This document shows, one piece after another, positions 1-6,825 of a stretch of DNA of 35,905 nt; the stretch's first letter is position 1; each line of letters begins with the position of its first letter. Under the pieces are notes generated by a model. It did not search any database and had not been told where the DNA came from. It worked only from the letters and a program-made list of their open reading frames with translations. Both the position numbers and the translations under genes were made by a program. This stretch comes from an uncultured Planctomycetaceae bacterium (GTDB taxonomy: Bacteria; Planctomycetota; Planctomycetia; Pirellulales; Pirellulaceae), in assembly GCA_903863885.1 (NCBI GenBank), contig CAIPEB010000243.1:1-35905 (forward strand), read 5' to 3'.

Positions 1-370
1 ACTGTAAAATCTTCTCGGTGCTGGCTCGGGTCCGGAAATATTTACTGTGCTGCGACATCGGTCATTTGCGGCCGTGTGCGGTTTTATGGGACCGAGCGAC
101 AAGAATTTGCTTATTTCTTGAATGGCACGGTAATTGCTTAAATAAATGAGTGCATTGGTGTGTATAACATTGACCGTTGCGTCAAACCCCGGCACTTGAT
201 GATCAGTTCTGGGGTAGTATTCAGTTCGCCACGGTACAGGCCGCGCAATCGGCCAAATCCGTGCTCTCTCGGTTGTTCGACGTGATCGCTGTGGGCACGT
301 GTCACGTCCTGGATCATCTGCGACTGATGAGATACTCCCTGGTTGCAGAGTAGTTCTTTTCAAGAGAGCG
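1..370. other. leading non-coding region
   Basis: I see no convincing gene here. The stretch is more AT-rich than the rest of the window between about 100 and 170 and presumably carries the promoter of the plus-strand gene that follows. A TATAAC hexamer lies at 163-168 but has no properly spaced -35 partner, so I do not call a promoter. The left flank may belong to a gene outside the window. Confidence 0.4.
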
Positions 371-1318
371 ATGCCAATGAGTACTGCAAGGTTCTTCGGT
401 TCCGACGCTTCGGCCACGGTGAGACACATCGCGGGGATGAACTGCCTTGCAGCCACATTGCTTTGCGGACTGGCGGCGGGATTGAATAGTCCCGCGCGGG
501 CGGATTCGTTCACGTACTCGCCGGTGCAAGCGAGCGCTCGGCCGTTGGGTCTGAATATCGCGGATCGCGTCGCACTGTCAGGCAGCGACTCCAAGTCGGC
601 GACTTTCAACGCGACCGCGTTGCCCGCCATGAACAGCCTGATCAACTCGCGTTTCTCGGAGTACAGCTCGTACAACGCGCAGCCCGCGCCAACTGGTTTT
701 GTGGCCTTGGATCCGGCCAAATTGAAATTGGTCGTGGCTGCCGATGTGCGTGTCTACTTTGTCGGAGAAGGTGCCGGTTACCACAATTCTCTTGGGGTGA
801 ACGCCAGCGGCACGGGTGTGACCAGCGGCAATCCTCTGCTTGTTTTTCCCGACTCCTCCAGCCCGATCTCCTATTATTCCTCGTCCGGTTCATCGACCCG
901 GACGTCTTCCGAGCCGTTGTTTCCGGGAGACTTCGTTCAGTTGAACGGGGTGGGCGCCGGGGCGAACCTGGATTTCTTCTTGATTTCCGACGGGGCACGT
1001 AATGGGACCAACGTATTCACCACGAACCCCAGCGCGAATTCAGATCGTTTCAGCCACGCAGTGGCATTCGCCCAGACCGACAACCCGTATCTGCTGATCG
1101 GTTTCGAAGATCAGCTCAACGGCGGCGACAAGGATTTCAACGATCTGCTGTTTGCGGTTGACATGGGCACGCAGAACTGGGAAGCGCTGACCGGTTTGTC
1201 GGCCGGGGTTCCGGCACCCGAACCCGGGTTGATCTGGGTGGCGGTCCTTGCTTCGGGCGTCGTGCTGCAGCGCATGCGGCGAAAGCGGACTGTCGAGACA
1301 GTCGCGACGGCGGCCTGA
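371..1318 (+). CDS. secreted DUF4114 protein with PEP-CTERM sorting tail
   Basis: A 315-residue exported protein. The N-terminus has a hydrophobic signal segment (about residues 22-38) followed by an ARA-D cleavage-like site near 44. Near residues 205-260 is the segment GFEDQLNGGDKDFNDLLF, the acidic signature of DUF4114, a domain often found in secreted or surface proteins and probably Ca-binding. The C-terminus has the PEP-CTERM layout: a PAPEPG motif, a hydrophobic helix (LIWVAVLASGVVL), then an RMRRKR basic cluster. This predicts processing by an exosortase and export in an EPS-linked pathway. I chose the ATG at 371 (a second ATG is at 377) because AGAGAG precedes it and the signal peptide starts just after; an upstream GTG at 299 would only add an unlikely leader. 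The gene is alone on its strand and converges with the hydrogenase-like operon. Substrate and role are unknown. Confidence 0.8.
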   Translation: MPMSTARFFGSDASATVRHIAGMNCLAATLLCGLAAGLNSPARADSFTYSPVQASARPLGLNIADRVALSGSDSKSATFNATALPAMNSLINSRFSEYSSYNAQPAPTGFVALDPAKLKLVVAADVRVYFVGEGAGYHNSLGVNASGTGVTSGNPLLVFPDSSSPISYYSSSGSSTRTSSEPLFPGDFVQLNGVGAGANLDFFLISDGARNGTNVFTTNPSANSDRFSHAVAFAQTDNPYLLIGFEDQLNGGDKDFNDLLFAVDMGTQNWEALTGLSAGVPAPEPGLIWVAVLASGVVLQRMRRKRTVETVATAA

Positions 1319-1370
1319 CCCGTATTGCGACGGTCCCGGGATTGTCTCTTGCTGAACAAGGCCTCGGGAT

Positions 1371-1390
1371 CGAGCGCGAGTTTTCGCTCG
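1371..1390. terminator. possible hairpin between convergent genes
   Basis: CGAGCG (1371-1376) and CGCTCG (1385-1390) form a 6-bp stem with an 8-nt loop in the 136-bp gap between the convergent DUF4114 gene and the hydrogenase-like operon. No T-run follows on either strand, so intrinsic termination is only a guess from position. Confidence 0.25.
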
Positions 1391-1454
1391 CAGACCCACC
1401 TCGGGGGCACCCTCCCGAAATCGACGCGACAGTCCTGCGCGGGTCGTCGCGGGT

Positions 1455-2243
1455 TCAGCGCCGATCTCCCTCGATTTGCCCGAGCAGACGCAGCAGACCG
1501 TCGAGGATGGTCAACGGATGTGGCGGGCAACCTGGAATATAAAGGTCCACGGGGAGCAACGCTTCACAGCCGTTGTGGATTTCGGGGTTGCCCGCATAGG
1601 GGCCGCCGCTTACAGCGCACGCTCCGACGGCGATTGCCAACTTCGGGGCAGGAATCGCGGCATATGTCTCCAGGAGAGCGGTCCGCATGTTTTCGCTGAC
1701 GGGCCCCGTCACTACGATGCCGTCCGCATGGCGAGGTGAGGCCACGAACTGGATGCCAAACCGGCCCAGGTCAAAGACGACGGTGCTCAGCACGTTGAGA
1801 TCCGCTTCGCACGCGTTGCAGCCTGCTGCGCTGACCTGGCGGAGCTTTAATGACCGTCCAAAAACGCGGCGAGATTTCTCGTTTAAAGCGGAGGCCAGTT
1901 TCAGAGTCTGGCCATCGAGGACAAGGTCCTGCCGGTTTCTGGCCGCCAGTCGGTAGTCCTGCGTGTAGCGGATGGCCCCCGCGGGGCAGGCCTCCTGGCA
2001 ATCCGTGCAGAAGAGACAGCGACCCAGGTCGAGACGGAGGCCTGCGCCGGCCGGATTGACTGCGCCCTCCCGGATGATCGCTTCGGTTGGGCACGCGTCC
2101 GCACATGCTCGACAGTCGTCCGCACACCTGGCGGAATCCAGCACCGGCAGTCCCCGAAAACGATCGGGAAGGACCGGTTCTTCGGCCGGATAAGGGATCG
2201 TGCGGTGTCCCTGCTTGAGGCGGGCGATCGTGGCTCGAAGCAT
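1455..2243 (-). CDS. ferredoxin-small subunit fusion of Ehr/Hyf-type complex (HycF+HycG-like)
   Basis: A 262-residue iron-sulfur protein, the last gene of the six-gene complex operon. Residues 40-51 (CX3CX2CX3CP) and 76-86 (CX2CX2CX3CP) bind two [4Fe-4S] clusters, like the HycF/HyfH ferredoxin subunit. Residues 138-255 match the HycG/HyfI/NuoB small subunit. Cys142, Cys145, Cys209 and Cys239 are placed to ligate the N2-type cluster, and the RFGIQFVASPRHAD and VTGPV stretches are typical of the family. All cluster ligands are intact, so electron transfer should work even though the partner large subunit has lost its NiFe ligands. In E. coli these two functions are separate genes; here they are fused. 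The ATG at 2243 is preceded by AAGGA 6 nt upstream and lies 9 nt after the large-subunit stop, implying co-translation. It should sit on the cytoplasmic face of the membrane arm and feed electrons from ferredoxin or another donor. Confidence 0.85.
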   Translation of the reverse strand: MLRATIARLKQGHRTIPYPAEEPVLPDRFRGLPVLDSARCADDCRACADACPTEAIIREGAVNPAGAGLRLDLGRCLFCTDCQEACPAGAIRYTQDYRLAARNRQDLVLDGQTLKLASALNEKSRRVFGRSLKLRQVSAAGCNACEADLNVLSTVVFDLGRFGIQFVASPRHADGIVVTGPVSENMRTALLETYAAIPAPKLAIAVGACAVSGGPYAGNPEIHNGCEALLPVDLYIPGCPPHPLTILDGLLRLLGQIEGDRR

Positions 2244-2252
2244 GGAGCGTCC

Positions 2253-3785
2253 TTATAAATCAAAGCCGCAGTAGGACAAGTTGAAGCTTTTATTGCAGAG
2301 CGGGAAGTCCGAGATCTGCTGATTGCGGAGGGCCATGGCCAATCCGCTCCAGTTGTGGAATGACGGATCGACGATCTTGTATCTGGCAATCCGTCCCTGC
2401 TCATCGGTCAGGGCCACATGACAGATTTCGCCGCGCCAGCCTTCGACGAGGGAAACCGCCAGATGGCCGGCACGCAACGGACCGAGTGCCCTCCGCAGGG
2501 ACCCGCCGGGCAGGGACTGGAGCTGGGCGCGGATGAACTCCACCGATCGTTGGATTTCGAGCCAGCGCACGTACGCCCTGGAAAAGACGTCGCCCGTATC
2601 CCAGCTCGAGACGGGAATCTGCACAAACCGAAAGACGCCCCAGGGGAAGTCCTGACGCACGTCGCACTCGACGCCACAGGCCCGCGCGGCCGGACCGACC
2701 AGGCCAAGTTCGAGACAGTCCTTGGGGGAAACGGTGCCGGTTCCCTCAAACCTGGCCTGCACGGAAGCCGAATCCCACAGCAGTTCCGCTGCCACCGTCA
2801 CGTCCCGCTCGGCAGCCTCGAGTCGCTCGAGAAATTGCGCCTGCCGACCTTCTTCCAGATCGAATCCGACCCCGCCGGGACGCACGAGTCCCCGGCCAAA
2901 GCGACTGCCGCAAAGGAATGCGGTCAGGTTGAGGAAATCGCCGCGGAGACGTCCGCAATAGGCGGCGGTGGGCAGAAACGCGACATCGCCGGCTAAGGCT
3001 CCAAGGTCGCCGGTATGGTTGGCCAGCCGTTCGAGTTCCAGAGCCACACCGCGCAGCACTTCCGCCCGGGCTGAAAGATGGCCGCCCGCCAGTGCTTCGA
3101 CCGCAAGGCAATAGGCGGTCGTGTGTCCGACGGACGTATCTCCCGCCACCGTCTCCAGCGTGTGAATCGTCCGCCTGTGCGGCCCGCCCGCGAGCGAGCG
3201 TTCCGCTCCCCGGTGCTGGTAGCCAAGCGAGATCTCCAGATGATAGACCTGTTCGCCGTGGCACTGAAAGCGAAAATGGCCCGGCTCGATGATCCCCGCA
3301 TGCACCGGCCCCACCGCCACCTCGTGGATCTGCTCGCCCTCGACGCGGTAGAAGTCCGTCACGCCCACGACGGGCGCAGACCCCTCGGGTCTGCTCCAGG
3401 CATCCTGCCCGGGACGATATGAGGCATGAAACCTGACCGGTTTGAACCAGGGGTGCCCTTCCGGCCGGACGCCGTACTGCTCCGCGAGTTCGCGCTCGAA
3501 CAAGTGCACCTGAGGACAGTCCGGCGTCAATGCAGGGTACCGGTCCGATTCGAGCCTGGCTTTGCCGACATGCAGTCTCGCGTTGAGACTGTCGGAGATG
3601 ATCGCGTAGACTTCCAGTCCTGACGCCGCGGGGTTCACATGGCCGAACAGGGCGGCGACCCGATCGCCGTTGGCGGCGGCCTCGATGACCGCGTGACGGA
3701 AGTCGGGCAGCGGCAGCTCGGGCACGTCGCGAGCGGGCAGTGCAATGCCGTTTCGGGTGTGGGCGAAGCCGAACTTGCCGTTCAT
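2253..3785 (-). CDS. hyfG: NiFe-lacking large subunit homolog (HyfG/HycE-like, Ehr type)
   Basis: A 510-residue protein. Residues 1-120 are a NuoC-like 30-kDa domain (FERELAEQYGVRPEGHPWFKP at 96-116), and residues 150-510 are the NuoD/HycE-like large-subunit domain. In true group 4 [NiFe] hydrogenases the N-terminal motif is CGIC followed by GFAH; here the equivalent stretch near 212-221 reads TVAGDTSVGH, with no cysteine. The C-terminal DPCxxC is also missing; the protein ends with CNKSFNLSYCGFDL. Both cysteine pairs that hold Ni and Fe are therefore gone, as known for energy-converting-hydrogenase-related (Ehr) complexes. The start at 3785 overlaps the upstream stop as ATGA, indicating translational coupling. 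An in-frame ORF extends about 200 codons further upstream, but that part is antisense-like shadow of the F-like gene. The hyf symbol marks homology only; activity as a hydrogenase is not expected. Confidence 0.88.
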   Translation of the reverse strand: MNGKFGFAHTRNGIALPARDVPELPLPDFRHAVIEAAANGDRVAALFGHVNPAASGLEVYAIISDSLNARLHVGKARLESDRYPALTPDCPQVHLFERELAEQYGVRPEGHPWFKPVRFHASYRPGQDAWSRPEGSAPVVGVTDFYRVEGEQIHEVAVGPVHAGIIEPGHFRFQCHGEQVYHLEISLGYQHRGAERSLAGGPHRRTIHTLETVAGDTSVGHTTAYCLAVEALAGGHLSARAEVLRGVALELERLANHTGDLGALAGDVAFLPTAAYCGRLRGDFLNLTAFLCGSRFGRGLVRPGGVGFDLEEGRQAQFLERLEAAERDVTVAAELLWDSASVQARFEGTGTVSPKDCLELGLVGPAARACGVECDVRQDFPWGVFRFVQIPVSSWDTGDVFSRAYVRWLEIQRSVEFIRAQLQSLPGGSLRRALGPLRAGHLAVSLVEGWRGEICHVALTDEQGRIARYKIVDPSFHNWSGLAMALRNQQISDFPLCNKSFNLSYCGFDL

Positions 3786-5221
3786 CGGGGGTTCTCCAGA
3801 AATCGGGCGGCCTCCCGCAGGAGGTTCTCCAGCGGCGCCGGAATCCAGAGTCCCAATAACAGTGCCAGCAGGAGTGCGGCCAGGATCGGCGCCACCGTGG
3901 CGAACCTGTCGCGGTAACTGGTCGAAGCCGTCGACTCCGACGGCGTGCCCTGAACCACGGCCAGCACGGTCGCTCCCATGCCGATGAACACCGCCGCGAG
4001 CAGCACCAGGAACAACGCCCCCGCAACGTAGTGTCCGCCGGCAAAGGTGGCACTGATGATGGTGAATTCGCTGACGAACGGACCGAACGGGGGCGCGCCG
4101 GTGATGGCGAGGAATCCGGCCAGGAACAACGCACCGGAGATCGGCACGCGGCCCATTGCGCCGCACACCTGATCCGTCAGTTTGCTGCCGTAGGCCCGAT
4201 GAATGTTGCCGGCCGAAAGAAACAGCACCGCCTTGGTGAGCCCGTTGTTGATCAGGTGCAGCAAAGCCCCGTAGGCGGCCAGACCGCCGATGCCGATGCC
4301 CAGCACGAGGATGCCCATGTGCTCGACGCTGGAGTAGGCGAGCATCCGCTTGAAGTCGCGCTGCCGGACCATGAAGACGGCCGCACAAGCCATCGACAGC
4401 AGGCCCATGAAGATCATCAGTTCGCGGGCGAAGGCGGCTTCCGAACTGGCGCGGATGATCTGATATACGCGCAGGATGGCCAGGAAGGCACAGCTGGTGA
4501 CGCCGCCTGCCAACAGCGTGCCGACGACTCCCGGCGCCTCGCCGTATGCGTCGGGCTTCCAGGTGTGCATCGGCGCCAAACCCATCTTGGTCCCGTAGCC
4601 GACGAACAGCAGTACGAATGCCGCGTGGAGCCAGGGCGCCGACAACTGAGGCACCTCGCGCACCAGTTCGTCAAAGAACAGCGTTGATTGCAGGCCGCTC
4701 TGCAGGGCGGAGTACGCCAGGAAGAAAGACCCCAGCAGTGCCAGGGCAATCCCCACGGACCCGATCAGCAGGTATTTCCAGGTGGCCTCGAGCGAACGCG
4801 AGTTGTGGTTGAAGTACAACATCGGGGCACTGGCCAAAGTCGTGGCCTCCATCCCGACCCACATGAGACCCAGGTGATGGGACAGGCAGACCAGCGTCAT
4901 CGTCGTCGACACGGCGAACAAACAGGCACAAAACACGCGGTTCGTGCGGTTGGAACGCAATGGCAGGTACCCCGCGGCATACCACGCACAAAGCAGAAAG
5001 AGCAGACTCTGGAAGCCCAGAACGACTTTGTCGAGAGCATCCAGATAGAGCCATCCCCACAGGCCCGTTACCGGCTGCGGCGACGCGAACAAAGCGTACA
5101 GCACGAGGCACAGATGCCCCGCCGCGCCCAGCGGCAGCAGTCTGGGACGCCACCGATCAGAGGGCACGGCGAATGCTGCCGCCGCCATCGTCAACGGAAA
5201 CAAGAGCAGCAAGTATGCCAT
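3782..5221 (-). CDS. hyfF: proton-pumping antiporter-like membrane subunit (HyfF-like)
   Basis: A 479-residue polytopic membrane protein with about 14 predicted helices, homologous to HyfF and to NuoM/NuoN/Mrp-type antiporter subunits. The key charged residues of these pumps are present: a glutamate in helix 5 (VGMEATTLAS, Glu125) and a lysine in helix 7 (YGTKMGLAPMHTWKPDA, Lys212). This argues for a working ion channel in the membrane arm. It overlaps the start of the large-subunit gene by 4 nt (ATGA) and begins 4 nt after the E-like gene ends, so it is within one transcript. Established knowledge: such subunits couple redox-driven changes to H+ or Na+ movement. Which ion is used cannot be told from sequence. 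Confidence 0.87.
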   Translation of the reverse strand: MAYLLLLFPLTMAAAAFAVPSDRWRPRLLPLGAAGHLCLVLYALFASPQPVTGLWGWLYLDALDKVVLGFQSLLFLLCAWYAAGYLPLRSNRTNRVFCACLFAVSTTMTLVCLSHHLGLMWVGMEATTLASAPMLYFNHNSRSLEATWKYLLIGSVGIALALLGSFFLAYSALQSGLQSTLFFDELVREVPQLSAPWLHAAFVLLFVGYGTKMGLAPMHTWKPDAYGEAPGVVGTLLAGGVTSCAFLAILRVYQIIRASSEAAFARELMIFMGLLSMACAAVFMVRQRDFKRMLAYSSVEHMGILVLGIGIGGLAAYGALLHLINNGLTKAVLFLSAGNIHRAYGSKLTDQVCGAMGRVPISGALFLAGFLAITGAPPFGPFVSEFTIISATFAGGHYVAGALFLVLLAAVFIGMGATVLAVVQGTPSESTASTSYRDRFATVAPILAALLLALLLGLWIPAPLENLLREAARFLENPR

Positions 5222-5225
5222 GGAG

Positions 5226-5888
5226 TTATTCCTGCATCTCCGGAAGCTGTTCTCTCAATTCGGTCAAATGCTCGGTGCTGATCGAGGCGAACGAGCGGCT
5301 GATCTGATGGATAATGATGCCCATCACAAAAACTCCGGTGAACAAGTCCAGCAACACGCCGATCTCGACGAGGAACGGCACCGCCTCCAGCAGGAGCAAG
5401 CCGAACAGGAAGATGCCGTTTTCGAGCACCAGGTAGCCGAGCACCTGCGTGATCGCTTTTCTGCGCGTGGTGAGCAGCAGGAATCCGGTCCAGACCGTGG
5501 CCAGCGAAGCGGGAACGATCAACAGGCCGGCGTGCGCGTCGGCTACGGGCAGCGCGAAAGAGAACGCGAGCGCCAGGCCGGTGCCGATCGCCCCCAGGAA
5601 CAACGATGCCATGTGACCCACGTACGGCGAGACCTCGTGCTGGATGTTGGCCTCCCGCATCGCCCGCACGAGCAGCCGGGGGATCACGACGCCCTTGAGG
5701 ACCACGGTCACCACGACCAGCAGCAGGCCTCGGACGCCGGTTCCCGTGTGGCACACCAAAGGGGCCAGTCCCAGGAGCATCCCCTGCAAGGCCACCGCGT
5801 CGATCACGGCCCGGATGCGACTGACCCCCAAAGCGTAGAAGTTGAGGGCCAGTGCCAGGATCAGCAGCGGGTCGAGAATCTGTGCCAT
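5226..5888 (-). CDS. hyfE: small membrane subunit of Hyf/Ehr-type complex (HyfE-like)
   Basis: A 220-residue integral membrane protein with 6-7 hydrophobic helices and a short charged C-terminus. It resembles HyfE, which combines features of NuoK and part of a NuoJ-like subunit. A buried acidic residue in a helix (LLLEAVPFLVEIGVLLDLFTGVFVMG) fits the NuoK-like proton-path glutamate. The gene lies between the C-like and F-like genes with gaps of 3 and 4 nt, the usual Hyf/Ehr order. It probably links the redox-coupled C-like subunit with the antiporter-like subunits. Confidence 0.82.
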   Translation of the reverse strand: MAQILDPLLILALALNFYALGVSRIRAVIDAVALQGMLLGLAPLVCHTGTGVRGLLLVVVTVVLKGVVIPRLLVRAMREANIQHEVSPYVGHMASLFLGAIGTGLALAFSFALPVADAHAGLLIVPASLATVWTGFLLLTTRRKAITQVLGYLVLENGIFLFGLLLLEAVPFLVEIGVLLDLFTGVFVMGIIIHQISRSFASISTEHLTELREQLPEMQE

Positions 5889-5891
5889 GGG

Positions 5892-6809
5892 TCACCTTGC
5901 GATCAAGACCAGGCCGAATGCGGATAACAGGCAGGCCGCAACCAGCAGCGTCGGAACGTGCGTCAGCTTCAGACGGGCCATCGTGGATTCCACGACGCCG
6001 ATCACGACGGCCACCAACAGCAGGCCTCCCAGAAAGATCGGCCAGTCGAGCCAGGCCGGTCCCCCGCCCATCGGCAGCATCAAGCGGAGTACCAATGCGG
6101 AAAAAGCGAACAACTTGAGCGACGCGCCATACAGAATCATGGCGAACGCCGGTCCGCTGTGGTCGAGCACCATGACCTCGTGGATCATCGTCAGCTCCAA
6201 GTGCGTATTGGGGTCGTCAAAGGGAACCCGGCAATTCTCGACCAGCAGAACGATGAACCAGCTCAACAATACCAGGGCCAGCGAGGCGCCGGCCGTCGCC
6301 CAGTGCGTTGTCAGCGAGTCCCCGAGCATCACGCCCAATTGCAGCGATCCGGAGAGTTTCGCCAGCACCAGCAGGCCGAGGAACAGAGCCGGCTCGGCCA
6401 GACAGGCGAAGGTGACTTCGCGCGCCGCACCCATGCCCTCGAAGGCCGAGCCCGTGTCCAAAGCGGCGACGGCTGTGAAGAACCGCCCCAGTCCAAGCAG
6501 GTAGGCCAGGAGAATCAGGTCGCCCGTGAACGATACGGGAGCAAAGGAACTGCCGAGCGGAATCAGCAGCAATGCGGTCAGCACCGTTGCCAGACCCACT
6601 ACCGGCCCCGCCTGGAAAACCCACGTCGTGGTCTCGCTGATTACTGAACCCTTCCGGCACAGTTTGATCAGATCCCGATACGGCTGCATTACCGGCGGCC
6701 CGACCCGCCCCGCAAATACCGCCTTGGTCTTTCCGATCACTCCCAGCATCAAAGGCGGGAACACAATCGCGGTCAGCATGTGCAACGCCCCAATGACGAA
6801 TGCTTCCAT
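5892..6809 (-). CDS. hyfC: NuoH-like membrane subunit (HyfC/HycD-like)
   Basis: A 305-residue membrane protein of about 8 helices, homologous to HycD/HyfC and complex I NuoH, the subunit that anchors the hydrophilic arm. Family-typical segments are visible: an N-terminal helix followed by RVGPPVMQPYRDLIKL, a cytoplasmic loop with DTGSAFEGMGAAREVTFA, and NCRVPFDDPNTHLELTMIHEVMVLD, carrying the conserved acidic residues of the quinone-site/E-channel region. Its presence with an intact acidic set supports a functional coupling module. The start is the ATG at 6809, 16 nt after the B-like gene ends. It is part of the same minus-strand operon. Confidence 0.87.
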   Translation of the reverse strand: MEAFVIGALHMLTAIVFPPLMLGVIGKTKAVFAGRVGPPVMQPYRDLIKLCRKGSVISETTTWVFQAGPVVGLATVLTALLLIPLGSSFAPVSFTGDLILLAYLLGLGRFFTAVAALDTGSAFEGMGAAREVTFACLAEPALFLGLLVLAKLSGSLQLGVMLGDSLTTHWATAGASLALVLLSWFIVLLVENCRVPFDDPNTHLELTMIHEVMVLDHSGPAFAMILYGASLKLFAFSALVLRLMLPMGGGPAWLDWPIFLGGLLLVAVVIGVVESTMARLKLTHVPTLLVAACLLSAFGLVLIAR

Positions 6810-6825
6810 GATCTTTCTCTTCGCT

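Noticed and set aside
163-168. TATAAC as -10 box for the first gene
   Set aside because: No -35 element at a workable distance, and the extended -10 TG is out of register.
2253-3785. annotation as an active [NiFe] hydrogenase
   Set aside because: Both NiFe-binding cysteine pairs are absent, and no maturation (hyp) genes or C-terminal protease genes are in the window.
3786-4388. N-terminal extension of the large-subunit frame by about 200 codons
   Set aside because: It lies wholly inside the F-like membrane gene on the same strand, in another frame, with arginine- and glycine-rich noise. The ATGA overlap at 3785 and the family N-terminus fix the real start.
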